Numbered from the stretch's first letter, positions 1 through 8,993 are shown. The stretch is 64,000 nt of DNA from Agrobacterium tumefaciens (GCA_017744915.1 JAGIAH010000009.1:496001-560000), one strand, 5' to 3'. Translations and numbers: made by a program. Notes: generated by a model not told the origin, from the letters alone.

Positions 1-409
1 GGATGTTGTGGTAACCGAAGGCGGCGCGCAACGCGCTCTGCACCGGCCCGGTGAAATCGAGAAACTCGCCGAATGCATAGGCCGCCAGATAGGAAGGGAT
101 CGCAAGGGGCAGGACAAGTGCGGCAGACATCAGCCGCCGCAGTGGAAATTCGAATGTGGTGACGAGCCAGGCGCAGACGATCCCGAAAAACGCCGTCGTC
201 GCGGCCGTCAGCCCCAGCAACATGAAGGTGCGGAACCCGGCGCGTGGCAGGACATTGGCGAGAAGATGCTGCCATCCCTCCGTGCTGCCGGTCAGCGCCA
301 GCCAGAAGATCGCCAGAATGGGCATGGCGGCAATGGCCGCGATAATGACCGCCGTAATCGGCAGCACTGAAACGCGTTTTGCCGCTGGATGGGGAATAGT
401 CATGGGCAT
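1..409 (-). CDS. Iron(III)-type ABC transporter permease, N-terminal part
   Basis: The gene starts at the ATG at 409 (a second in-frame ATG is at 403) and runs off the left edge, so only about 136 N-terminal residues are visible. They begin with a hydrophobic helix (VLPITAVIIAAIAAMPILAI), then a second one (FMLLGLTAATTAFFGIVCAW) leading into LVLPLAIPSYLAAYAFGEF. That arrangement is typical of the double-length FbpB/SfuB/AfuB permeases that pair with a periplasmic ferric-iron binding protein and an ATPase. The gene lies downstream of, and on the same strand as, the large kinase, separated by about 200 bases containing a long hairpin, so it probably has its own promoter. Substrate is inferred from family only; thiamine or phosphonate permeases of the same fold cannot be excluded. 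Confidence 0.75.
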   Translation of the reverse strand, partial: MPMTIPHPAAKRVSVLPITAVIIAAIAAMPILAIFWLALTGSTEGWQHLLANVLPRAGFRTFMLLGLTAATTAFFGIVCAWLVTTFEFPLRRLMSAALVLPLAIPSYLAAYAFGEFLDFTGPVQSALRAAFGYHNI

Positions 410-497
410 GCGGGCCTGTTGTCTTGCGAAAGCCTCAACGCGTTACGCATCCCCTGGTACACTGTATGACCCAACGAATTCTTGTGTTGTCGCATCC

Positions 498-556
498 GCA
501 TTTCCCTCATTCCTGTTCCCCGGGCTCGTTGCGGGGAACAGGAATGAGGAAAATGC
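498..556. repeat. Long perfect-type hairpin between kinase and permease genes
   Basis: Two 25-base arms (498-522 and 532-556) are inverted copies with one mismatch, around a 9-base loop. The element sits about 57 bases after the kinase stop codon. No T-run follows on either strand, so it looks like a REP-type intergenic palindrome or an RNA-stabilising stem rather than a classical intrinsic terminator. A related half-element (GGGAACAGGGAATAGG) appears near 42834. Confidence 0.8.
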
Positions 557-612
557 GGTGGCTTCGGAAAACCACCTGCTTCCTACCGCCGCATTGCTAC
601 GCCCGCATGGCC

Positions 613-3600
613 TCAGTTGGCAAGAACCCGCTGCGATGGAAAGGTGATTTCCACCAGCGTGCCTTCATTCGGCGTGGAGGTGATGGAGAAATTCGCTCGG
701 TTGGCGTCGACCATGGCTTTCGTCAACGGCAGGCCAAGCCCGGTGCCATCACCGCGCACGCGCTTGCCCGACGACGCCACCTGCCGGAACGGCTTCATCG
801 CCTGTTCCAGTTCCGCCCGTGTCATGCCGATGCCGGTGTCGCGGATGCGCAGCGATACGCTGCCATTGGCCTCATAGGCGGTGGAAACAACGATCTGGCC
901 GCCGGATGGGGTGAAGCGGATGGCGTTCGACAGGATGTTCAGCACGATCTGCTTGATCGAGCGCAGGTCGGCGACGATCTGCGGTACGGATTGTGCCAGC
1001 GCCGTGCGGATGATGACGCGCTGGTTATTGGCCTGCGGCTGCACCAGCGAGACGGCTTCGGCCACCGTCTCGTTCAACGGCACGGCGATGAAATCCACAT
1101 CCATCTGCCCGGCCTCAATCTTGGAAATATCGAGCAGATCATTGACGATATCGAGCACGTGCCGGCCGGAACGGCCGATATCATTGGCATATTCCACATA
1201 ACGCGGATGGCCGATCGGCCCGAAACGTTCCGTCGCCATCATGTCGGCAAAACCGATGATGGCGTTGAGCGGCGTGCGGATTTCATGGCTGACGCGGGCA
1301 AGGAAATCGGTCTTGTGCGCATTGGCGGTTTCCGCCGCACGCTTGGCGTTGCGCAGCTCTTCTTCCGTGCGCTTCCACTGGGTGATGTCGCGGATGACGG
1401 CGCAATAGCCATGGGAAGATTTGAGCCGGCCGATGGTCATGAACAGCGGCAGGAAACCGCCGGATGCCTCGCGGCCGATCACTTCGCGGCCGTCGTTCAG
1501 CACGCTGGCGACGCCGTTATTGGCAAGGCCGGAGAGATAATCCAGCACGGCGCGCTGGCTCTCATGGGCAAAGAGCGTCACGAAGGGTTTGCCGGCGATT
1601 TCGCCATTATCATAGTTGAACAGCGCGCTGGCGGAACGATTGAGCGAGCGGATTTCGCCCTCATCGCCCAGAAGCACCACGCCATCGGTAGCGGTTTCCA
1701 GAATGGAATGCAGCTCTTCCACTTCGCCCTGCAACAGGGAGAGGCTGCCGGCCTCGGCATTTTCCGGATCTGCAGCGGTATTTTCATTGGCCGCCGTAAC
1801 CGACACCGGCTTTTCTTCCAGCGGAACCAGCGACAGCATCAGCGCCTTGGTCTCTTCCCAGCGGATGGATTGCAGCCGCGCCTTGACCGGGATGATGTCG
1901 TTTTCGGCGCTGACGACCACCATGCCGCCCTCGTGGTTCGGCATGTCTTCCAGTTCCTGCCGTTGCAGCAGCGCTTCCAGTCCGCCCACTTCTTCCAGTT
2001 CGACTAACGAGTCATAGCCCGTCAGTCGCAAGAAATCGGGATTGGCGTGGATCAACCTGTCGCCGGCATGCACCAGAAGCGCCACGGGCATCTGGTCCAG
2101 TGTCTCGGCCGTCAGCGAATCGGCGGGGCGAACGGACGGGCTGACCACGGCGGCGGCAATATTGGTAACCGACTGCTCGCCAGCCGCAGCCGCCTGCTGT
2201 TCTTCTGAACCGCTCTCATCTGCGGGTGCGCGAATGGCCGCCGGCTGCTCACCACGGACATAATCGGCGAAAAGATCGTCTTCTTGTTCCGGCTCTTCTT
2301 GTGTCGGTTCTTTTTGCGCGGGTTCCGCCGCCTTTCCGTCATTTGCCATGCCGGAGGGCGCGCTTTCCGAAATATCCGCAGCGATATCTTGCTGGACATC
2401 CTGCACGGCGGAAACGGCTTCCGTCTCCGGCTTCCGGCTTTCCTCCGAAACCGTATCCGTGGGCGCGAGCGCCCGGCCGATTTCGCGGAAGGCGGCCTGC
2501 TCGCCTGCGGTCAGGCCTTCGCGGGAGCGCGAGCGGCGTTCCTCCAGATGAACGATCTTGTCGGAATAGGATGGCTCCGGTGCGGGCGCCGTGACCGGCG
2601 CTTCGAATTCCGGCGGCGTGTAATCATGGTGCTGTTCGTCCGGCGAAACCTCGTTCGCAGTATCGTCTGCGGTTTCGACCTCCTCAATCGGGGTTTCAGC
2701 CTCTGCCGCCGAGCCGGAATTATCGTCCGCGTCGTCATCCTCGTCGATAAAGGCCAGCAGTTCATGGCCCTCATCTTCGATGGCGGGCTGCGGCAAAACC
2801 TCTGCCGGATCAGCCCCTTCGCCGTCCAGGAAGGTCAGGCCGGTCGCGTGCGGGTCCTCGGTGGCATCGGCCAGCCGCACGATGCCGAAACCACGGAAAC
2901 CGTCAAATTCACGCAGGCGGGTATAGGTGGGCAGGGCGGCGAGATCGATCGGCACCATCAGGGATGTGCCTTCCACCGGCCAGTAGATCGTCTTGCCCGA
3001 CCAGGTATCGCGACGGCCGAGAAGCTCACGGATCTTGCCGTCCGGATCGAGATTGAACAATGCGGCGACATCGGCGAAACCCATGCCTTCCACGGCCGCC
3101 GCCTTTGCACCCACGGCTTCCGCGAATTCATGCGAGATCGAGCTGAAACGCCCCTCGGCGTCGATTTTCCAGACAAAGCGGGAAGCGCGCGCACCGGGAT
3201 TGAAGACAAAAGGCCGTGCTTCTTCCGCAAGCGCCGTTTCCACTGGAATATCCCCGTTGGCCGATGGGGCATCCGCTGCCGTTGCGGCTTCGGTAATCCC
3301 TTCTTCCGCTGGTGCGTTCTCCGTCTCCACGGCCTCTTCGCCCTGATCTTCGCTGACTGTCCGGTCGGTTGCGGGAGCCACCGCTTCATCCGCGTCGAGT
3401 TCGAAGAGATCGGCGATGTCGTCGGTCATCGCCACATTCGCGGCGGCATCGGCATCCCGCAGGGGAACGTCCAGAGGAGCCTGCGTTTCGGTTTCCGGCA
3501 AAGGCAAAACGCGATCCTGCTCCACCTCGGCTTCCGCCTCTGCTTCGTCTTCGGGATCGGCCAGTATGTCCTGCTCGTCTTCCACATCCTCTATGCCGGC

Positions 3601-4407
3601 AACAGCATCGAGAACGGCATCAAAAGAGGCTGCCGCCGCGATGACGGGCGCGGTTTCCGCAACCGGCAAGGCGGGCTCTGCTATGGCCGGGGCCTCCTGC
3701 GGCTTCTCCTCGGTAAAGCCGTTGACGGGATCGAGCGTCCCGAGCGCGGTTTCCACCACGAACATCAGGTTCAGTTCGGGCGATGCCGTGATCTGGCCGG
3801 TGGCGGCGGGCAGATAACCCTTGCCGGTCGGCACCGGGCGCTTGACGAGGTGACCGGACTGGCCAGCGGCCATTTTCACCAGGGTGCGTGCCGTGTGCGG
3901 CGTAATGCCGAGCGACGAAAAGCCGGGCGAGGCGGCAATGATCTCATTGTCGCCGTTCAGAACCGCCATATGAATATCCGGATCGTCAAACCCTTCGATC
4001 ATGCGCCGGGCGCATTCGGCCACGTCGGGCGCGGCCTGATCGGTGAGGGCGGAAAACAGAATGGCCGGATGGCCAGGCTCCGCCTCGATGATCTCCGCGC
4101 GGGCGGTGACGGCAAGGCTGCGAAAACCCGAGGTGATGCGAATGGTAAACGGCAGGCCGTCGCCGGCCTTGGAAAGCCGGGCCGCCGTGGCCGCCAGTTG
4201 CCGGAAGGTCACGTCCTGCCGTTTCGGCCCCTGTTCCAGAAAATCGTAAACCATCGGCGTGCCGAACAGCGCCGCGCCCCGCCCATTGGCCCAGAGAACA
4301 TTTTGAAGGTCGAGCGAAAACAGCGCCATAGCTTCACCGCGCCCGAAACCTTCACGCACCCGTTCATGCACTGCGATATCGATAAAGGGATACTGGACGG
4401 CGGGCAT
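613..4407 (-). CDS. pdhS1: PdhS/CbrA-type multi-PAS cell-cycle histidine kinase
   Basis: This 1264-residue kinase has PAS-like segments near residues 20-60, 405-450, 765-800 and 890-960. Between them are long acidic, Glu/Asp/Ala-rich low-complexity stretches (about 250-400 and 540-760). The C-terminal core is a HisKA domain with the phospho-acceptor in VSHEIRTPLN (His about 1041), an N box (NILSNAIRF), and G boxes DTGIGM and GTGLGLPL. The architecture, kinase-core sequence and gene neighbourhood fit the PdhS/DivJ/PleC family, which acts on the response regulator DivK and so on the CckA-CtrA pathway. I infer the orthologue called PdhS1 in Agrobacterium and CbrA in Sinorhizobium. There is no transmembrane segment, so it is a cytoplasmic kinase, probably polar. 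A perfect CtrA box lies 87 bases upstream of the start. Confidence 0.85.
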   Translation of the reverse strand: MPAVQYPFIDIAVHERVREGFGRGEAMALFSLDLQNVLWANGRGAALFGTPMVYDFLEQGPKRQDVTFRQLAATAARLSKAGDGLPFTIRITSGFRSLAVTARAEIIEAEPGHPAILFSALTDQAAPDVAECARRMIEGFDDPDIHMAVLNGDNEIIAASPGFSSLGITPHTARTLVKMAAGQSGHLVKRPVPTGKGYLPAATGQITASPELNLMFVVETALGTLDPVNGFTEEKPQEAPAIAEPALPVAETAPVIAAAASFDAVLDAVAGIEDVEDEQDILADPEDEAEAEAEVEQDRVLPLPETETQAPLDVPLRDADAAANVAMTDDIADLFELDADEAVAPATDRTVSEDQGEEAVETENAPAEEGITEAATAADAPSANGDIPVETALAEEARPFVFNPGARASRFVWKIDAEGRFSSISHEFAEAVGAKAAAVEGMGFADVAALFNLDPDGKIRELLGRRDTWSGKTIYWPVEGTSLMVPIDLAALPTYTRLREFDGFRGFGIVRLADATEDPHATGLTFLDGEGADPAEVLPQPAIEDEGHELLAFIDEDDDADDNSGSAAEAETPIEEVETADDTANEVSPDEQHHDYTPPEFEAPVTAPAPEPSYSDKIVHLEERRSRSREGLTAGEQAAFREIGRALAPTDTVSEESRKPETEAVSAVQDVQQDIAADISESAPSGMANDGKAAEPAQKEPTQEEPEQEDDLFADYVRGEQPAAIRAPADESGSEEQQAAAAGEQSVTNIAAAVVSPSVRPADSLTAETLDQMPVALLVHAGDRLIHANPDFLRLTGYDSLVELEEVGGLEALLQRQELEDMPNHEGGMVVVSAENDIIPVKARLQSIRWEETKALMLSLVPLEEKPVSVTAANENTAADPENAEAGSLSLLQGEVEELHSILETATDGVVLLGDEGEIRSLNRSASALFNYDNGEIAGKPFVTLFAHESQRAVLDYLSGLANNGVASVLNDGREVIGREASGGFLPLFMTIGRLKSSHGYCAVIRDITQWKRTEEELRNAKRAAETANAHKTDFLARVSHEIRTPLNAIIGFADMMATERFGPIGHPRYVEYANDIGRSGRHVLDIVNDLLDISKIEAGQMDVDFIAVPLNETVAEAVSLVQPQANNQRVIIRTALAQSVPQIVADLRSIKQIVLNILSNAIRFTPSGGQIVVSTAYEANGSVSLRIRDTGIGMTRAELEQAMKPFRQVASSGKRVRGDGTGLGLPLTKAMVDANRANFSITSTPNEGTLVEITFPSQRVLAN

Positions 4408-4493
4408 GTCGAAACCTATTCTGGCACTACCGGACCTTGCGGGCTTTTCAGCTTCCTCATGAAGCCGAAACGTAAACCTGCTAAGGCATCACG

Positions 4494-4508
4494 TTAACAG
4501 AATTTTAA
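4494..4508. promoter_or_regulatory. CtrA-type box upstream of pdhS1
   Basis: TTAA at 4494-4497 and TTAA at 4505-4508 are separated by exactly seven bases, the full TTAA-N7-TTAA consensus bound by the cell-cycle regulator CtrA in alphaproteobacteria. It lies 87 bases upstream of the pdhS1 start codon, where a promoter would be expected. That CtrA binds here is inference; the motif is seen directly. Confidence 0.6.
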
Positions 4509-4662
4509 ATAACTTCACAGCGCGGCCCGGTCCACCGCCCGGTGGATGAATCGCCAAATAGAGTTAACATCAACAGGCCCATTCGCGCTTCCCGCTCTCA
4601 GGGCACCCTATCGAAAAGCGCTTGCCTTTCGCAGCCTTTTTTCGCAAAATTCAAAGAGGCAC

Positions 4663-4690
4663 TTGCAAATGGGGAAAACACCTTTTATGT
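4663..4690 (+). promoter_or_regulatory. Probable sigma-70 promoter of tRNA-His
   Basis: TTGCAA (4663-4668) and TTATGT (4685-4690) are spaced by 16 bases, a reasonable housekeeping -35/-10 pair. They end 33 bases before the mature tRNA. Confidence 0.5.
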
Positions 4691-4723
4691 CACCCCCCGT
4701 GACGCCGCTTCGGCGTTTCATGT

Positions 4724-4800
4724 GCGGTTGTAGCTCAGTTGGTTAGAGCGCAGGTTTGTGGCACCTGAGGTCGGTGGTTCGACCCCACTCAACCGTACCA
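4724..4800 (+). tRNA. tRNA-His (GTG), lacking G-1
   Basis: The sequence folds as a full cloverleaf. The acceptor stem is GCGGTTG (4724-4730) with CAACCGT (4790-4796), the D-arm is GCTC..GAGC, the anticodon stem CAGGT/ACCTG encloses loop TTGTGGC with anticodon GTG, and the T-arm contains GGTTCGACC. A73 is at 4797 and CCA (4798-4800) is encoded. Nearly all tRNA-His carry an extra G at -1 opposite C73; here position -1 is T, the discriminator is A, and pair 1-72 is G-T. Loss of G-1 is known for a subset of alphaproteobacteria, where HisRS has co-evolved. Confidence 0.97.
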
Positions 4801-4801
4801 T

Positions 4802-4863
4802 TCCCCTCTCCCAGTAAGTTTATATGTCACAAGGACTTACCGGGAGAGGGGAGTTTCCCTCTC
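4802..4863 (+). terminator. Hairpin(s) after tRNA-His
   Basis: Arms 4802-4819 and 4835-4852 form an 18-pair stem with one mismatch directly behind the tRNA and probably end or process its transcript, although no T-run follows. A second shorter hairpin (GAGAGGG 4844-4850 with CCCTCTC 4857-4863) reuses part of the 3' arm, so the two folds exclude one another. Confidence 0.5.
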
Positions 4864-4866
4864 GAT

Positions 4867-4885
4867 TTGCGGAAAGTTTCCGCAA
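4867..4885. promoter_or_regulatory. Perfect 19-base palindrome upstream of ppx/gppA
   Basis: TTGCGGAAA-G-TTTCCGCAA is a perfect 9+1+9 palindrome in the ppx/gppA upstream region. It has the symmetry expected of a dimeric repressor site; no regulator is identified. Confidence 0.4.
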
Positions 4886-5060
4886 GTCTTCACGCTGCCC
4901 CGACCGGCCTCCTTATTTCGAGAATCCTCCGAAACCGTTGCTGCGACTACGATGATCCGTACCCAGCCTTGACGATGCACGCATCCTCCCCACACCCAGC
5001 CTGCCAAAAACCATTTGGCTAAAATCGCCTGCGCTGGTATTGTCCACCCAACGAAACCTT

Positions 5061-6692
5061 ATGAAAGCCAGCAGCATAGCGTCTACGCTTGTGCGCGGCG
5101 AAATGGACAAGACAGTGATCGACCCCGGAAACGGCCCAAAGCCGTCGGAACAAGGGGCGTCGGTGGCGAACAAAGGGAAAGCGAAGCGATCCCGTCGTGG
5201 CAAGAAACACAAGCGTGACGGTAAGCCCCGTGACGCTGCTGTGTTGTCGCATAATGTTGCCGCGGATGTTCCGGCCGGTTCCTCCTACGTATCGGCTCTC
5301 GAGCCGGATGCCGAGCCGCGCAAGAGAAAGCGCCGTAGGCGCTCTCGCGGCAAAGGCACGTCTCAGCAAGCTGTGACTGCTGCCAGTGGACAGGTGCAGG
5401 CTCCAGCCGTGCCCGATGGTGCAACCCCATCTTCAGTGCCGCCCGGCGGCGGGCGAAAAGCGCGCAACCGCAAACGCGGACATCGCGATCCGCGCGGTCG
5501 TGACCCGCAGGGCCGTCCGCTGGTTCCCACCCATGCGCCGAAACATGTCGGCAAGCAGAATGGCCGTGCGAATGGCTCCGCGCAGGAACCGCACCGGTCG
5601 CAATCGGAAATCTCCGCCCGCCACGCCGGCCGCCAGCATGAGCATGGCCAGGAGCCGCTGGCGGACATGTATGCGGCGCTTGATCTCGGCACCAATAATT
5701 GCCGCCTGCTGATCGCGCAGCCGACGCGGCCCGGCCAGTTCCGGGTGGTCGATGCCTTTTCGCGCATCGTCCGGCTGGGCGAGGGGCTGGTGTCGAGCGG
5801 CCGGCTTTCCGATGATGCGATGGACCGCGCCGTGGAAGCGCTGAAAGTCTGCTCGGCGAAACTCTCCGGTCGTCCGATCCGGCGCATGCGGTTGATTGCC
5901 ACCGAAGCCTGCCGTGCGGCCTCCAATGGCGAGGAATTTCTGGCGCGTGTTACGCGGGAAACGGGGCTGAAGCTCGAAATCATCAGCCGTGAGACGGAAG
6001 CCCGGCTTGCGGTTTCGGGCTGCGCGTCGCTTGTCGGGCGTGAAGCACGCTCCGTCGTGCTGTTCGATATTGGCGGCGGATCGTCGGAAATCGCGGTCAT
6101 CAAGGTCGGTGAAAATCGCTCGAACCGGCTCGCCAACCACATCACCCACTGGACATCGCTGCCGGTCGGCGTTGTCACGCTGTCGGAACGCCATGGCGGC
6201 CGCGACGTGACGCCGGATGTGTTTGCCGCCATGGTGCGGGAAGTCGAAGGGCTGCTGGATGCCTTCCATTGCCCGCCGCTCGCGCCACAGATGCACCACG
6301 AGGATTTTCACCTGATCGGAACCTCAGGCACGGTGACGACGCTTGCCGGCGTCCATCTCGATTTGCCGCGTTATGATCGCCGCAAGGTGGATGGCCTGTG
6401 GCTTTCCGATGCCGAGGTGACGGCGATGCAGGACAAGTTACTGGCATGGGATTTCGCCGGCCGCGCCGCCAATGCCTGCATCGGTCCTGATCGGGCCGAT
6501 CTGGTTCTGGCCGGCTGCGCCATTCTCGAGGCCATTCGCCGCCGCTGGCCGGCACGCCGCATGCGGGTGGCGGATCGTGGCCTGCGTGAAGGCCTGTTGA
6601 CGGATATGATGGCGGATGACGGCGCATGGCGGCGCAACCGCATAAGGCGCATGCAGATTGTACGGCAGGACAGAACGGAAGGTTTGACATGA
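5061..6692 (+). CDS. Ppx/GppA family phosphatase with long basic N-terminal extension
   Basis: The conserved Ppx/GppA domain begins near residue 195 with [17 protein letters not shown] and includes RLGEGL, the EACRAASNG segment and [12 protein letters not shown], the ASKHA nucleotide-fold motifs. The family hydrolyses polyphosphate and/or pppGpp. Unusually, about 190 residues of Lys/Arg-rich disordered sequence precede it ([41 protein letters not shown]). The start is uncertain: ATG 5061 is chosen, with TTG 5040 and ATG 5103 as in-frame alternatives, and none has a strong Shine-Dalgarno. The stop codon overlaps the rlmE start (ATGA), so translation is coupled. Confidence 0.88.
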   Translation: MKASSIASTLVRGEMDKTVIDPGNGPKPSEQGASVANKGKAKRSRRGKKHKRDGKPRDAAVLSHNVAADVPAGSSYVSALEPDAEPRKRKRRRRSRGKGTSQQAVTAASGQVQAPAVPDGATPSSVPPGGGRKARNRKRGHRDPRGRDPQGRPLVPTHAPKHVGKQNGRANGSAQEPHRSQSEISARHAGRQHEHGQEPLADMYAALDLGTNNCRLLIAQPTRPGQFRVVDAFSRIVRLGEGLVSSGRLSDDAMDRAVEALKVCSAKLSGRPIRRMRLIATEACRAASNGEEFLARVTRETGLKLEIISRETEARLAVSGCASLVGREARSVVLFDIGGGSSEIAVIKVGENRSNRLANHITHWTSLPVGVVTLSERHGGRDVTPDVFAAMVREVEGLLDAFHCPPLAPQMHHEDFHLIGTSGTVTTLAGVHLDLPRYDRRKVDGLWLSDAEVTAMQDKLLAWDFAGRAANACIGPDRADLVLAGCAILEAIRRRWPARRMRVADRGLREGLLTDMMADDGAWRRNRIRRMQIVRQDRTEGLT

Positions 6693-7429
6693 GCAAGGCG
6701 CCGACAAGCACCAATCGCACCGGCCGCAAGATCGGTCAGAAGGTCAAGAAGACCAAGCTCAAGGCCTCGTCGCGCCGCTGGCTGGAACGTCATATCAATG
6801 ACCCCTATGTGCAGCGCGCCAAGCTGGAAGGCTATCGCGCCCGCGCCGCCTTCAAGCTTCTGGAAATCAACGACAAGCACCAGATCCTCAAAGGCGCACA
6901 CCGCATCATCGACCTTGGCGCCGCCCCCGGCAGCTGGTCGCAGATCGCCGCCAAGGTGACGGATTCGACCGAGGATGACATCCGCGTCGCGGCCATCGAC
7001 TTCCTCGAGATCGATCCCATTCCCGGCGTGAAGATCCTGCAGCTCGACTTCCTCGATCCGAGCGCACCGGAAAAGCTGATGGAGGCCGTCGGCGGCACGC
7101 CCGATCTGGTGCTGTCGGACATGGCTGCGCCCACCACGGGGCACCAGAAGACCGACCATATCCGCACCATGCATCTCTGCGAAGTCGCGGCCGATTTTGC
7201 CGTTCAGGTGCTGGCGGAAGGGGGCCATTTCCTCGCCAAGACCTTCCAGGGCGGCACGGAAAAGGCGTTGCTGGACATGTTGAAGAAGAACTTCAAGCAG
7301 GTCCTGCATATCAAGCCGGCGTCTTCACGCTCGGAATCGGTCGAGATGTTCCTGCTCGCCAAGCACTTCAAGGGCCGCAAGAACGAGCCGGCAGTGGATG
7401 CCGACGCTGAAGAGGCAGTCGAAGACTGA
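6689..7429 (+). CDS. rlmE: 23S rRNA (uridine-2'-O)-methyltransferase RlmE (FtsJ/RrmJ)
   Basis: This 246-residue protein has a basic N-terminus, a SAM-binding motif ([11 protein letters not shown]) and the complete K-D-K-E catalytic tetrad of RrmJ: Lys56 (AAFKLLE), Asp144 (LSDMAAP), Lys184 (LAKTFQG) and Glu219 (SESVEM). The family methylates the 2'-OH of U2552 in the 23S A-loop late in 50S assembly. ATG 6689 overlaps the ppx stop by four bases and has GGAAGG upstream. The C-terminus has a short acidic tail. The stop codon abuts that of the convergent MFS gene with no spacer. Confidence 0.95.
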   Translation: MSKAPTSTNRTGRKIGQKVKKTKLKASSRRWLERHINDPYVQRAKLEGYRARAAFKLLEINDKHQILKGAHRIIDLGAAPGSWSQIAAKVTDSTEDDIRVAAIDFLEIDPIPGVKILQLDFLDPSAPEKLMEAVGGTPDLVLSDMAAPTTGHQKTDHIRTMHLCEVAADFAVQVLAEGGHFLAKTFQGGTEKALLDMLKKNFKQVLHIKPASSRSESVEMFLLAKHFKGRKNEPAVDADAEEAVED

Positions 7430-8827
7430 TCACTCCGCCGGTTGTGAAACCTTGCCGCGGTGGCCGGAAACGGCCGCCCCGGCCTGTGCATCCATGCGGA
7501 TGATCGGCACGATGGCGAACAGCGACACCAGCGCGACGATGGTGAAGGCGATGTGGAAATCGGCAAGCTGCAGATGCGTGCCGGACATCATGCTGCTGAC
7601 CTCCAGAATGGAAGCTGCGAAGGCAACGCCCAGCGCCAGGCTGATCTGCTGCAACACTGACGCCATCGAGGTCGCCTGGCTGGCCTGGCTGTCCTCGATA
7701 TCGGAATAGCTGAGCGCGTTCGATCCGGTAAAGAAGAAGGAACGGGCAAATCCCGCCGTGACCAGAAAGATCATGATCAGCGGATAGGGCGTTTCCGGCG
7801 TGAAGAAGCTGTTGGCGAGCGTCGTGAACGCGCCGACGATACCGGCCCCGATCAGCGTCGAGCGGAAACCCGTTGCCGCAAACACCCGTTTGGCCATGAA
7901 TTTCGTGGTGATCGCCCCGATAGCGCCGGCAAAGGTGATCATGCCCGATTGGAACGGATTGAGCCCGAAACCGATCTGCAGCATCAGCGGCATCAGGAAG
8001 GGTATGGCGCCCGTGGAAATGCGGAAAACGGTGCCGCCGATGGAAGCCGCCCGGAAGGTCGCGTTCTGGAAAATGCGAAAATCCAGAATGGGGGCGGGGT
8101 GGCGCGCGGCGTGGCGCAGATAAAGAAAACCGCAGATGAAACCGATGATCGTCGAGGCGATGCCGATGGCCGGCGGCAGGGCGGGAAGGCTGACGACGGA
8201 GAGGCCGAACACCACGCCGGAGGCGGCGATGCCCGACAGCACGAAACCCTTGCCGTCCATGGGTGGCGGATTGGTGGTTTCGATTTCCGGCAGGAAGATC
8301 GTCGCGAGCCAGATGCCGATGATGCCGATCGGCACGTTAATGAGGAAAATCCAGTGCCATGAAAAATAGGTGGTGATGAAACCGCCGATCGGCGGACCTG
8401 TGAGCGGCCCGACGAGCCCCGGTATGGTCAAGAGCGCCATGGCGGAGACGAGTTCGCTGCGCTTGGTCGTGCGCAGCAGCACGAGACGGCCAACGGGCGT
8501 CATCATCGCCCCACCCATGCCCTGCAGGAAACGCGAGAGAACGAATTCGAACACCGAGGAGGAAACCGCGCAGCAGATCGAGCCCACCACAAAAACGCCG
8601 ATGGCGAAACGGAAGATTTTCTTCGCACCGTATTTGTCGGCCATCCAGCCGCTGATGGGAATGAAGATCGCCAGCGCCACCATATAGGCGGTCAGCGCGA
8701 GCTTCAGCGTGATTGGCCCGACATGGAGGTCGGCGGCAATCGCCGGAAGCGAGGTGGCGATGACGGTGGAGTCCATCTGCTCCATGAAGAGAGCGACTGC
8801 CAGGATCAGGGGAATGATGCGGTTCAT
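7430..8827 (-). CDS. MFS multidrug-type transporter (DHA2/EmrB-QacA-like)
   Basis: About 465 residues are rich in hydrophobic helices. The N-terminal helix carries LFMEQMDSTVIATSLPAI, the motif D1 region typical of the DHA2 drug:H+ antiporters. Motif A follows in GWMADKYGAKKIFRFAI, and there is the antiporter motif C-like PLTGPPIGGFI. The length and helix count fit a 12-14-segment inner-membrane exporter. Start ATG 8827 is chosen; an in-frame TTG at 8857 would add ten residues. The gene is convergent with rlmE and divergent from the metallo-hydrolase. No local regulator of the TetR/MarR class is present, so the substrate is unknown. Confidence 0.9.
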   Translation of the reverse strand: MNRIIPLILAVALFMEQMDSTVIATSLPAIAADLHVGPITLKLALTAYMVALAIFIPISGWMADKYGAKKIFRFAIGVFVVGSICCAVSSSVFEFVLSRFLQGMGGAMMTPVGRLVLLRTTKRSELVSAMALLTIPGLVGPLTGPPIGGFITTYFSWHWIFLINVPIGIIGIWLATIFLPEIETTNPPPMDGKGFVLSGIAASGVVFGLSVVSLPALPPAIGIASTIIGFICGFLYLRHAARHPAPILDFRIFQNATFRAASIGGTVFRISTGAIPFLMPLMLQIGFGLNPFQSGMITFAGAIGAITTKFMAKRVFAATGFRSTLIGAGIVGAFTTLANSFFTPETPYPLIMIFLVTAGFARSFFFTGSNALSYSDIEDSQASQATSMASVLQQISLALGVAFAASILEVSSMMSGTHLQLADFHIAFTIVALVSLFAIVPIIRMDAQAGAAVSGHRGKVSQPAE

Positions 8828-8993
8828 GAGGCTGCCTGCGGTTTTCCGCTGCGACAAAGGATATCGCCGTTCCTCCTACGCCTGATAAGACGGCTTGCCA
8901 ACACGTTAATTATCAATTTCTCAAGTTCCGATCAAACCTGCGTGAGGCCGGTTTTCTTGCAACTTTCTCGCTCTATTGTCCGTTGGGCCAGTT

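Larger units (their letters stand above)
4408..4723. other. Divergent intergenic region, pdhS1 / tRNA-His
   Basis: This 316-base gap has no convincing gene. It holds the CtrA box (4494-4508), a short palindrome TCCACCG-CC-CGGTGGA (4531-4546), a tRNA promoter (4663-4690) and a small leader hairpin ACGCCG-CTT-CGGCGT (4702-4716) just before the tRNA. Confidence 0.7.

Noticed and set aside
2284-4497. Long open frames antisense to the large kinase gene (also at 424-2007)
   Set aside because: They mirror the codon bias of a high-GC gene on the other strand, have atypical composition (Arg/His/Gly-rich) and no start signal or domain.
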